Of a stretch of 37,285 bases of DNA, positions 17,820 through 25,703 are shown piece after piece; within the stretch, counting starts at the first letter, position 1; every line of letters starts with the position of its first letter. Source of the stretch: Myxococcales bacterium (lineage in GTDB: Bacteria > Myxococcota > UBA727 > VGSZ01); NCBI GenBank assembly GCA_023248635.1, contig JAHFED010000029.1, forward strand, positions 35,974-73,258. Direction: 5' to 3'. A program made the translations under genes and the position numbers. The notes under the pieces are model-generated. The model was not told the origin of the DNA. It worked only from the letters and a program-made list of their open reading frames with translations, and did no database searches.

Positions 17820-18526
17820 AAGCGGTGGTGCTCACAGCCGGCATCGGCTCGCGCCTCGGGTCTCACACCCAGGAGCGGCCTAAGCCCCTGCTCGATGTCG
17901 ATGGCGTCCCCTTGATTGATCACATCTTGCTGAACCTCGCGCGGGCCGGCTTTCAGGACGTCGCGCTCAACCTCCATTTTCGCGGCGAGATGATCTGCGA
18001 TCACGTCGGCGACGGCGCGCGCTTTGGTCTTCGTGTCGTCTACTCGAGCGAAGAGTCGCTGCTCGGCACGGCGGGCGGCGTCGCGCGCATGTCGGCGCTC
18101 CTCGGCGGCGGACCCCTTTTGGTCCACTATGGCGACATCCTGACCGACCACGATCTGGCCGCGCTGTGGCGGCGCCACGTCGACGTCGACGCCGCGGTGA
18201 CGATGCTGGTGCACCGACGCGTCGGGTCCAACAGCATCGTCACTCTCGACGAACAGCAGCGCGTCGTCGCCTTCGTCGAGCGCCCGGCGCGGCCCGAGGC
18301 CGTGGAGCACTGGGTCTATTCGGGCGTCGCCGTTCTTTCGCCCCGCAGCGTCGCGCGCATTTCGACGCAGGGGCCAAGTGATTTGCCGCGCGACCTCTTT
18401 GTGCCTTTGGTGGCGGAACGAGCCGTCGTTGTCGCCGTCCCTCTCGCTGGGTACCGCTTCGCCATCGACTCGCCGACGCGCCTCGAGGAAGCACGGGCCG
18501 CGTTGCGCGCTCGTGCCAGGAGCTGA
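17798..18526 (+). CDS. Sugar-1-phosphate nucleotidyltransferase (HddC/MurU/ManC-like)
   Basis: From the GTG at 17798 the product is 242 aa. It opens with VVLTAGIGSRLGSHTQERPK, the GxGxRL...KP signature of nucleotidyltransferases, and continues with VVYSSEESLLGTAGGVARM and LLVHYGDILTDHDL, where Asp binds metal. The short length without a left-handed helix fits the HddC and MurU types. By pathway logic the substrate is heptose 1-phosphate from the GmhB-like enzyme encoded directly upstream, giving an NDP-heptose. If so, GDP would suit the fcl-type reductase nearby. Base specificity cannot be read from the motif. It overlaps gmhB by 22 nt. Confidence 0.85.
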   Translation: MDPHSALKAVVLTAGIGSRLGSHTQERPKPLLDVDGVPLIDHILLNLARAGFQDVALNLHFRGEMICDHVGDGARFGLRVVYSSEESLLGTAGGVARMSALLGGGPLLVHYGDILTDHDLAALWRRHVDVDAAVTMLVHRRVGSNSIVTLDEQQRVVAFVERPARPEAVEHWVYSGVAVLSPRSVARISTQGPSDLPRDLFVPLVAERAVVVAVPLAGYRFAIDSPTRLEEARAALRARARS

Positions 18527-18609
18527 ACTCCAACTGCGCCGCCTCGTCGGGCCCAAAGCGGACGAGCTCCGGGGCACGGCTCATGTGCTGATCGTGTGCG
18601 CGGCGATAT

Positions 18610-18625
18610 CCCCGATCTATCGGGG
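18610..18625. other. Perfect GC-rich hairpin between nucleotidyltransferase and WbuC-type genes
   Basis: CCCCGAT and ATCGGGG flank a 2-nt spacer (equally a 6-bp stem with a 4-nt loop). No T-run follows, so it is not a classic intrinsic terminator. It lies in the 136-nt gap before the preferred WbuC start. Confidence 0.6.
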
Positions 18626-18650
18626 CACCCCAGTACGGCTCGATTTCGGC

Positions 18651-18656
18651 TATCTT
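18651..18656 (+). promoter_or_regulatory. TATCTT -10-like box six bases before the GTG of the WbuC gene
   Basis: TATCTT at 18651-18656 is followed by six bases and the GTG at 18663. As at 17223 and 10875, it sits too close to the start codon to leave room for a Shine-Dalgarno site. Confidence 0.25.
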
Positions 18657-18662
18657 GGCCGC

Positions 18663-19199
18663 GTGCGTTTCCAAGAAGTCAGCCCCGAAGTCCTGCAATC
18701 CCAAGGGCCCATCGTCCAGATCAGCGGCGATGACATCCGCTCGCTGAAAGAGCGCGCCGAACGAAGTCCACGTCGACGGGCCCGCATCTGCGCGCACCCC
18801 GGCCCCGATGATCGAACGCACGAGATGCTGATCGTGCTCTTGCGTGGAAATCTCATTCGACCGCACTTCCATCCTGGCAAAGTGGAGTCTTTTCATGTGA
18901 TGGCCGGCCTGATGTCCGTCGTTCAGTTCAACGAAGACGGCTCCATTCTCGAGGTGGTCCGCATGGGCGACTACGGCTCGGGGCGCACGTTCTACTATCG
19001 TCAGACCCGACCGATTCACCACACTCTGCTGTGCGAGTCCGACCACGTCGCCTTCCATGAGACGACCCAAGGACCTTTCTCCCGCGACGGCACCACCCAT
19101 CCCGCGTGGGCCCCCGACGAAAACGCTGGTGACGCATTGAAGATTTATCTCGACGATCTTCGTCGTCGCACGGGAGTTGAGCCTGACCCGCCGCGCTGA
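18663..19199 (+). CDS. wbuC: WbuC-family cupin-fold protein
   Basis: The GTG at 18663 gives 178 aa, close to the ~150-170 aa usual for WbuC. The frame is open back to a GTG at 18513, but the extra 50 residues have no family-like content and cover a hairpin. Core motifs: RRARICAHPGPDDRTHEMLIVL, split here as RRARICAH and HEMLIVL; then RPHFHPGKVESFHVMAG (cupin metal-ligand motif with two His, a Glu and a later His), FNEDGSILEV, HHTLL and a GPF block followed by AWAPDEN, the diagnostic WbuC ending. WbuC proteins recur in O-antigen loci, but their reaction is not established. It overlaps the following methyltransferase gene by 23 nt. Confidence 0.83.
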   Translation: MRFQEVSPEVLQSQGPIVQISGDDIRSLKERAERSPRRRARICAHPGPDDRTHEMLIVLLRGNLIRPHFHPGKVESFHVMAGLMSVVQFNEDGSILEVVRMGDYGSGRTFYYRQTRPIHHTLLCESDHVAFHETTQGPFSRDGTTHPAWAPDENAGDALKIYLDDLRRRTGVEPDPPR

Positions 19200-20415
19200 T
19201 TGTCGTCTCTGCGGCTCGACGGACCTCGAGCTCGTGGTGCCGCTGACACCAACGCCGCCCGCCGACGAGTACGTGCCGCGGGCGCGCGTCGGCCAGCCCC
19301 AGGCGGTGTTTGGCCTCGATCTCTATTTCTGCGGCGCGTGCACGCACCTGCAACTCCTCGACATCGTCCCGCCGGACCTGCTCTTTCCGGCGGACTACTC
19401 CTTCCTCAGCGGGGCTTCGCCGGCCATCGTCAAGCACTTCCGCGAATACTCGAGTGCACTGCTGGCCCAAGAGCAGCCAGCACCTGGTGCCCTCGTCGTC
19501 GACATCGGCAGCAACGACGGCACCTTCCTCGGCTTCTTTCGCGCCGCCGGCCTCTCGGTGTTGGGCATCGACCCCGCGACGGATCTCGCCGCCCGCGCTT
19601 CGGCATCGGGGACAGAGACCTGGCCGACGTTTTTCTCGACCGCAGTCGCCCAGCGCATTCGCGATGAGCGCGGCCCCGCGCGCCTGATCACGGCCAACAA
19701 CGTCTTCGCTCACGCCGACGACCTCGGGGGGATGGCCGACGCCGTACGCCTCTGCCTGGCTGCAGATGGCGCCTTCGTCTTCGAGGTCTCCTACGTTGTC
19801 GACGTCGTAGAGCACATGTTGCTCGGCACCATCTTTCACGAGCACGTTTGCTACCACGCGGTCCGCCCTCTGCGTGCCTTCCTCCGGCGCCACGGTCTCG
19901 AGCTTGTCAACGTCGAGCGGAACGCCCTGCAAGGGGGCTCGATCATCGGCACGGCGCAACACATAGGTGGTCCCCGATCGGTGGCCGCCGTCGTCGACGA
20001 ACTCGATCGCATGGAGCTCGAGCGCCACATGAACGACGCCGAGACCTACCGCGCCTTCGGACGCAAGATCGAAGCTCTCAAGACCGATGTGGCCAAACAA
20101 CTCGATCAGATCGCAGCCGAGGGAAAGATCGTCGCCGGCTTCGGCGCCGCGCGCAGTGGCACCACTTTTTTGTGTCATTTCGATCTGGGCAAGCACCTGC
20201 GTTTTCTCGTCGACGACAACCCGGCCAAGCAAGGACTCTTCAGCCCGTTGCACCACATTCCAGTGCTCCCGTCGACCGCGCTCTACGAGCACAAGCCCGA
20301 CTACGTGTTCATCCTGGCCTGGGTCCACGCGAGCTCAATCATGCAGAAGCATCGCGCATTTCTCGAAGCTGGTGGCCATTTCATAACCCCATGTCCGATC
20401 GTCAAGATCGTATAG
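19177..20415 (+). CDS. NDP-sugar C-methyltransferase-like protein, second copy
   Basis: A TTG start at 19177 gives 412 aa beginning SLTRRADCRLCG. The zinc region has Cys9, Cys12 and a later FCGACTH pair; the SAM motif is VVDIGSNDGTF; the Glu-His block is FHEHVCYH; and the C-terminal domain has VAGFGAARSGTTFL. The architecture equals that of 15855-17123, but the sequences differ widely, so this is a second enzyme and not a recent duplicate. Methylation of a keto-sugar nucleotide is the expected reaction; some relatives only bind and do not transfer. It lies after the WbuC gene (23-nt overlap) and is convergent with the FkbM gene, 20 nt away. Confidence 0.86.
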   Translation: MSLTRRADCRLCGSTDLELVVPLTPTPPADEYVPRARVGQPQAVFGLDLYFCGACTHLQLLDIVPPDLLFPADYSFLSGASPAIVKHFREYSSALLAQEQPAPGALVVDIGSNDGTFLGFFRAAGLSVLGIDPATDLAARASASGTETWPTFFSTAVAQRIRDERGPARLITANNVFAHADDLGGMADAVRLCLAADGAFVFEVSYVVDVVEHMLLGTIFHEHVCYHAVRPLRAFLRRHGLELVNVERNALQGGSIIGTAQHIGGPRSVAAVVDELDRMELERHMNDAETYRAFGRKIEALKTDVAKQLDQIAAEGKIVAGFGAARSGTTFLCHFDLGKHLRFLVDDNPAKQGLFSPLHHIPVLPSTALYEHKPDYVFILAWVHASSIMQKHRAFLEAGGHFITPCPIVKIV

Positions 20416-20435
20416 TTCACTCCTTGAATGTCAGG

Positions 20436-21431
20436 TCACTGGGGCCCAAAGTTGCGGCGCAAGATTTCGCGGAATTTTTGTTGTTGTTTCTGGTGATGCG
20501 TGCGGCGCGTTGCGTCTGTTTCCCACACCGATTTCTCGCACACCTCCAGATGGGCCAGGAGCTTGCCGTGCAGCATTTCCCGATCTGACGCTGCGAGCGC
20601 ATTAACAATTGGAGCCAAGTAGTTCATCTCAGCCAACTCGAAAATAAGATCCAGACCCACCGACCCGATGCGATTGTTCAAAGCAAAGAGAACAGAGCGA
20701 AAAAGCAGCGCCCCAGATTCTTGAGGTGCCTGAGCGGCCCACTTGGGCAGCGGCGGCGTCTTCAGGAAAATTGCATCTGCCCATGCCGGAACACCATCAG
20801 CTACCGACTCGCTGAATGGACCGGAATCCGTCGACACACCGGCCTCGCCTGAGCCACATTTTTCAATGCGAATCAGTCGAAATCCGTTGCCAAACATGAA
20901 CGCCAACACACGATCGAAGAGGGGCTGACCTCGGTACACAGAAAGGAATTCGACTTCGACGCGCACAGAAAGAACGCAGCGGGCCAGCACATTGGTCGCC
21001 CCCTCCAGGATCGCGAGAGATGCTCCCTGGGCGTCAATGGTGAGACTGTCGGGCGCCTCCCCCCTGCTCTTGGCGATTTCGTCGATGGTCGTACAATCCA
21101 GCGTCGTCGTCTTCAGATGCCGCACGTCGGAATATCTGAAGCGGTGCGTAATCTTTTCATCGAACAGAAATGTACTTGAGAGTGTCGGTATATCGTAGAC
21201 GTGAAAATCAATCGGTCCATTGTGGCTGAACACAGGACGCGCTTCGACAAACATCCGCGTATTCTTATCAGCCCCCTTTTCGGCCGCCGCTTTAAGCTCT
21301 GCAGCCGCGGACTCTTCTGCGTCAAAACAGACGTAATTTACTACGCCAGGATAATCGATCCAGGCTCGGTGCATCCCTCCGGCCGCACCGACGTGATAAA
21401 CAGTTGTGTGAATTTGATCAGACTTGGTCAT
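20436..21431 (-). CDS. FkbM-family methyltransferase
   Basis: The 331-aa protein has a short SAM loop, YHVGAAGGMHRAW, at the N-terminus and the FkbM block TTTLDCTTIDEIAKSRG, LTIDAQGASLAILEGA, VRVEVEFLSVYRGQPLF. The usual Glu of the DxQGxE segment is Ser here. FkbM-type enzymes O-methylate sugars or lipids. The C-terminal ~100 residues, ending in a Gln/His/Lys-rich tail, go beyond the standard domain. It is the last gene of a minus-strand run 27111-20436 and clearly AT-richer than the genes on its left, suggesting later acquisition. The substrate is unknown. Confidence 0.84.
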   Translation of the reverse strand: MTKSDQIHTTVYHVGAAGGMHRAWIDYPGVVNYVCFDAEESAAAELKAAAEKGADKNTRMFVEARPVFSHNGPIDFHVYDIPTLSSTFLFDEKITHRFRYSDVRHLKTTTLDCTTIDEIAKSRGEAPDSLTIDAQGASLAILEGATNVLARCVLSVRVEVEFLSVYRGQPLFDRVLAFMFGNGFRLIRIEKCGSGEAGVSTDSGPFSESVADGVPAWADAIFLKTPPLPKWAAQAPQESGALLFRSVLFALNNRIGSVGLDLIFELAEMNYLAPIVNALAASDREMLHGKLLAHLEVCEKSVWETDATRRTHHQKQQQKFREILRRNFGPQ

Positions 21432-21444
21432 ATTAAAGATGCCT

Positions 21445-22338
21445 TCAGCGTGGTTCGGTGTTCGTTGCCGCCGTAATGAGCTCGCGTATCGCGTCGCTCA
21501 TTGAGATGAATCGATGGGGGCCAGCCGCTGCCAATATTTTGGTGTTTCGCAGCGCCATCGACACCTTCGGCCTCGTCCTGGCCCGCTCCTCGACGTTCAC
21601 GGCGCGCCCGAGCTGGGTTCCTATCTGGGATAGTATTTCTCGATATGAAACAGCGCCGCCGCTGCATAGATTATACGTCCCCACAATTTTTCGTTCAGCC
21701 ACTAGGTCCATTACTGCGCATACATCTCGAATATGAATGAAGTCCCTAATCTCCTCGCCATCGCCCCAAATCCTGATGCACTCGCCGTCGAGTGCGCGTC
21801 GGATAAAGCCCGGCGGAAGATAGTATTCGTCGGCGTTCCTATTACCATAAACTAAAGACGGACGGAGAATGGTAAGAGCCAATCCTGGTTGCTGCTCAGC
21901 CAACAGCGCAGCAGCCTGTTCGCAGGCCAGCTTGGCAACTCCGTAGTAATTTGATGGAGCGGGTACCGTTTCTTCAACAATGTTTAGATTGGTCACTCGC
22001 TCACCGTAGACGGCCGCCGAACTGAGATAGATCAGATGTCGAATTTGCCGTTCCTGGAGCAAGCGCAGCACATTTGAAACCATCAGAATGTTTTTTTCGA
22101 AGACTGCTAAATCGTCATGGACCCATTTTTGAATCGCGGAGCAATGGATCAGAATGGCATCTTCATCCAGATGTGGAGCCAGCGTGGTGACGGCATCAAA
22201 ATCGGTTAGATCCATCTCAGACGAGGAAAACCCGAGAACAGGAACGTGGACATGTCGCTGCTGAAAATACTCCAACAAATGAGAGCCAATAAAGCCTGAG
22301 TGCCCCAGCAATATGATCTTGGAACAGTCCTTCACCAT
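21445..22338 (-). CDS. NAD-dependent sugar epimerase/dehydratase (extended SDR)
   Basis: The 297-aa protein has LLGHSGFIGSHL (GxxGxxG), a catalytic LSSAAVYGE region, YYGVAK (complete YxxxK), TILRPSLVYGNRN and GEEIRDFIHIRDV. The organisation fits UDP-glucose 4-epimerase-like and dTDP-sugar reductase-like enzymes. It has low G+C like its neighbours and lies 13 nt upstream of the FkbM gene in the same operon. It probably finishes a nucleotide sugar used by the local glycosyltransferases; stereochemistry cannot be told. Confidence 0.85.
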   Translation of the reverse strand: MVKDCSKIILLGHSGFIGSHLLEYFQQRHVHVPVLGFSSSEMDLTDFDAVTTLAPHLDEDAILIHCSAIQKWVHDDLAVFEKNILMVSNVLRLLQERQIRHLIYLSSAAVYGERVTNLNIVEETVPAPSNYYGVAKLACEQAAALLAEQQPGLALTILRPSLVYGNRNADEYYLPPGFIRRALDGECIRIWGDGEEIRDFIHIRDVCAVMDLVAERKIVGTYNLCSGGAVSYREILSQIGTQLGRAVNVEERARTRPKVSMALRNTKILAAAGPHRFISMSDAIRELITAATNTEPR

Positions 22339-22404
22339 GCCGCACCCACTTGAGGCTGCCGACCGTATCGCCGGACGTGCGGCGACTTCGAGTTGCGAAG
22401 GGTC

Positions 22405-24783
22405 TCAACCATCATCAGGGGCCATCTCCTTCGGTGGGTCGGGGACCAGCACGCAGCGAAATCCGCGGTCCCAAAATGCCTGGTCGGGGTAGTCCCTCCG
22501 CAGCGGTCCCAACAAACGCTGAGCCTTGGCGGGCGTCGCCAGGTCACTCCAATGGTCCGCCCACCCGCCCCCTTTGGAGACCTTGAACCGCGGGTCGCTG
22601 GCGCTGTCCAGGCACCACTCCCACACGTTGCCAAAGACATCGCTGAGCCCGAGTTCGTTCGGCTGCCGGCTGCCAATGGGTGCAGTACTCCAGCGAACTT
22701 CGTCGTCTGAAGTCACTGCCGTGGCAGGCGAGATGGATGGAGTAGAAAGCTGATCGAACTCGGCCAGCGTCGGCAGCCGATAGCCAAATCCGGGCGGCAG
22801 CGTCGCGTTGCGCCGCTCGAGTTCAGTCAGTCGACCGCAGAAATCGACGGCGTCGTTCCATGAAACGCGCTCGACCGGACGAAATGGATCCTTGAATAAG
22901 CTGGGATTGTGTTTCATTATATTTTCATACTGTCTTTGAGTCGTCTCGAACCTGCTCGCCCACCATCCCCAGGGTGTGCGCACGAATCTCATTCCCTGAT
23001 CGTTGGTGAAGTCGCTTTCAGGGCTCTCGCTCCCCACCTCCGCGCCATCCGAAATGTTGTCGAATTCGTGCTGCACCGGATGCGTCGCGCCCTTCAATAT
23101 CCTGGTCTTTACGGTCACAAGAGACGCCAGGAATTCGTCGAGCGCCGCGGGAGTTCCAAAATGGCGTAGCGCGAAATACCGGACCGCCAGGTGCGCATCC
23201 GTTTCGGCATTGCGATGTCTTTCGGCTACTAGCTCAATCTGCTGTCCTGAAGGATCAACATCATTGAATTCGTTCGGTAAGACGGTGGTTCGAAGCAGCG
23301 CGGTTTCGATCTCATTTGGCGAATAAAATGCCCCGTTCCTTGGTGCTGCACGCGAGACCAGACGCGTCAAGTCGCCGAAATATCGCTTGAACCCATACAC
23401 CCCATAAACCGCTTGTCCGGTGAATGAGTAGTTGTCCATCAATATGATGGAACTATGGCGTACCACCTCATTCTTGCTGGCTACATGTAGGAGAGAACGG
23501 CTGAAGATCCATTCCGCTCGTTCGGAAAGATAGACGGCTGGAATCTGGCAGCCAAGCAGGATGACGGCGACGGCGACGGCGGCCGACAGCCACCGACTCG
23601 TTCTACGTCCCCCGCGGTAGGCGATCGCCCTGAAGGCGGCAAACAACAGCACAGCAGCAGGCAGCGTTGTCAGGATGCAATAGCGACTCGGATCGCCGAC
23701 GGGCGTCGGCGAGCAGCTCTTGCCGGCCGCCGCGTAGGGAAAAATCGCGAGCACGAGAAGGACCCCACCGAAGCTGGCCATCGACAGCGTCGTCCGGGGG
23801 CCGCGCGCGAGGCTCCACCGGTGGCGGCCGGCAAGCGCGTAGCACATTCCAATTCCAAGAAGGGAGACCACGACGAAATGCTGAGACGACCAATGGGCCA
23901 GATTTTGGATGTGGTATTTGGGCATCGCGCTCAAGAACGACGCAAAATTTGCAGGCAGCCGCGCGAGATTCTCGATCGGACTGTTGTATTTCTCATACCA
24001 GCCATACTGCGGCGTGACGATCTGCCTCGCCGCCCATGCGGCGGGTGGCAGGAGAGTGAGTTCAGGATAGCGCGCCAAAAATTGGGGTAGCGCTGACCTC
24101 CACTTCAAGCCTGTCAGCTGGCAACGGTGGAATAAGAACAAGAGCCAGAATCCCGCATAGAACACCAGCAGGGCAGCATTAGAAAAGCTTGCTGTGAAGG
24201 TGCCGACCGCCAATAAGCGAAACGCCCAATGACTCTGGCCAGTTCGACGCTCGGCCGCCAACGAAAAGGCAATACCCAGGAAGAAAAGCAGCTCCGTTAA
24301 TAAAAAAAAGCACATCACGAGATCCTGCGCCGCCGTAAAAACCGGCATCGCAAGCGATAGAAGCGAGATGCTGACCGCCTCGCTGCGATTGATGCGAGCC
24401 ATGTCAATCGCAATATTATAGGCAAGAACATGCACACCTAACAGACAAGAAAATGACGCAATCATCACACATGGCACCACTTCTGGCGCCGCGGAAAATG
24501 CTCGGTACATCCAGCCATACTGTGGAATTCCGACGGCACCAAAGAACTCGTGCAGTGGCGCCCAATTTTTGGTCTCGACCCAGCTCAGGACGTACCAGCC
24601 ATCCCAAATCGGTCCGTCGTTAGTCAGCAGTAATCCATGACAAAGTAGCGCCCCGACGCAGATCAGCAGACAATGCCTGATTCGGGTCTGGGAAGACGAC
24701 GCAGCGACTGCAAGCGACGCTGGCGGCTGCGTCGATGACGTCGTCGTGGCCTCGTCCTCAAGATCTCGCATTTCCGTCGACAC
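22405..24783 (-). CDS. Polytopic membrane protein (GT-C-like) fused to a C-terminal FGE/SUMF1-like domain
   Basis: This 792-aa protein starts at a GTG sharing one base with the stop of the upstream FkbM gene. Residues ~35-420 hold roughly ten or more hydrophobic segments, with a periplasm-type loop near the start containing DGWYVL, as in GT-C-like sugar transferases. Residues ~420-590 are soluble. Residues ~590-785 form a formylglycine-generating-enzyme/sulfatase-modifying-like domain: GWWASRFETTQRQYE, PVERVSWNDAVDFCGRL, YRLPTLAEFD, GLSDVFGNVWEWC, KGGGWADH, WDRGFRCVLV. The paired Cys that make true FGEs catalytic appear missing; only the Cys of GFRC is kept in that area. The domain may therefore be a binding module (the fold is related to C-type lectins). 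I know of no described protein with this fusion. AT-rich segments suggest transfer. Confidence 0.78.
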   Translation of the reverse strand: MSTEMRDLEDEATTTSSTQPPASLAVAASSSQTRIRHCLLICVGALLCHGLLLTNDGPIWDGWYVLSWVETKNWAPLHEFFGAVGIPQYGWMYRAFSAAPEVVPCVMIASFSCLLGVHVLAYNIAIDMARINRSEAVSISLLSLAMPVFTAAQDLVMCFFLLTELLFFLGIAFSLAAERRTGQSHWAFRLLAVGTFTASFSNAALLVFYAGFWLLFLFHRCQLTGLKWRSALPQFLARYPELTLLPPAAWAARQIVTPQYGWYEKYNSPIENLARLPANFASFLSAMPKYHIQNLAHWSSQHFVVVSLLGIGMCYALAGRHRWSLARGPRTTLSMASFGGVLLVLAIFPYAAAGKSCSPTPVGDPSRYCILTTLPAAVLLFAAFRAIAYRGGRRTSRWLSAAVAVAVILLGCQIPAVYLSERAEWIFSRSLLHVASKNEVVRHSSIILMDNYSFTGQAVYGVYGFKRYFGDLTRLVSRAAPRNGAFYSPNEIETALLRTTVLPNEFNDVDPSGQQIELVAERHRNAETDAHLAVRYFALRHFGTPAALDEFLASLVTVKTRILKGATHPVQHEFDNISDGAEVGSESPESDFTNDQGMRFVRTPWGWWASRFETTQRQYENIMKHNPSLFKDPFRPVERVSWNDAVDFCGRLTELERRNATLPPGFGYRLPTLAEFDQLSTPSISPATAVTSDDEVRWSTAPIGSRQPNELGLSDVFGNVWEWCLDSASDPRFKVSKGGGWADHWSDLATPAKAQRLLGPLRRDYPDQAFWDRGFRCVLVPDPPKEMAPDDG

Positions 24784-25703
24784 TACGGAGCTCGCTCCAA
24801 GAAAAGGTTCGTGTGCTGTCGTTCCTTTTCGAGGTGTGCCAGCGAAGCGATGCTGTTGATTGGCACCAATTTATGGTGGTCACCGTCGATTTCGAAGATC
24901 TGAAAGCCGTATTCAAGAAATTGCTCTAACAAGAGTGTCGGGGACCTTCCGGTCTGGCGAATCCCCCAAGGCCAGTACTCGATCAGTATTTTGATTTTCG
25001 GACTCTCACGCAGCATCAAATCCATTCCTTGCAACACAAATGATTCAAATCCTTGCGTGTCTATTTTGAGCACATCGACAGCGACGGCATTGAGCTCCTT
25101 CATCAGGAAATCAAGTGTAATCATCTCGATCTCGATGCGTTCACGATCCCCAGAAATATCATATACTCTGTGGTCGGCCTTATTGGTTTCGCACAAGAAA
25201 AGCGCGGCGGGCCCGCACCTTTCGCCCGCGGCTTTCTGCACTACAGAGACACACGAAAATGCATTGCGTTTAATGGTCTTTCTGATGAACGCACAGTTCT
25301 CCGCGCCGGGCTCCACGGCCACAACCATTCCAGCGGGGCCGACGACGGCGGCGCCGATGGCGGTGTAGAGCCCGATGTTCGCGCCGACGTCAACGACGCA
25401 CATTCCGGGTTTCAAGAGCGATTGAAAGAACTCGAGGTTGAAAGGTTCATAGCAACCAAGCGCAACGGTGCCAGAAACAATGGCGTCTTGCTGATTCAAC
25501 ACAAGTGTGATGCCGTGAATTTCAACTTCCTTTGGAATCAGTAATCGGATGGCAGATTGGGCCAGTCTCCTGATGGGAGCTGGCTTCAATAGTACTGTGT
25601 AGATATAGGCTGCCGCTGACGGTGGCAGCCACCAGAGCAACCCACGCCGACGTCCAGAGCGGAGATTACCATTGGGTTGACTTTCCATCTTGTTTCTCAG
25701 CAA
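24783..25703 (-). CDS. FkbM-family methyltransferase, second copy
   Basis: The 306-aa protein carries VVDVGANIGLYTAIGAAVVG (SAM motif I), VAVEPGAENCAFI, MITLDFLMKEL and VLKIDTQGFESFVLQGM, the full FkbM pattern with the conserved Asp, Gln and Glu. The N-terminus contains a hydrophobic WWLPPSAAAYIY stretch that could associate with the membrane. The first start at 25703 overlaps the preceding gene by 38 nt; Met6 at 25688 is an alternative. Unlike the copy at 20436, this one keeps the canonical active-site residues, so it is the more likely active sugar O-methyltransferase. The gene is AT-rich. Confidence 0.87.
   Translation of the reverse strand: MLRNKMESQPNGNLRSGRRRGLLWWLPPSAAAYIYTVLLKPAPIRRLAQSAIRLLIPKEVEIHGITLVLNQQDAIVSGTVALGCYEPFNLEFFQSLLKPGMCVVDVGANIGLYTAIGAAVVGPAGMVVAVEPGAENCAFIRKTIKRNAFSCVSVVQKAAGERCGPAALFLCETNKADHRVYDISGDRERIEIEMITLDFLMKELNAVAVDVLKIDTQGFESFVLQGMDLMLRESPKIKILIEYWPWGIRQTGRSPTLLLEQFLEYGFQIFEIDGDHHKLVPINSIASLAHLEKERQHTNLFLERAP

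Noticed and set aside
18610-18625. Intrinsic terminator after the nucleotidyltransferase gene
   Set aside because: The hairpin is perfect but no T-run follows, so it is kept only as a hairpin.
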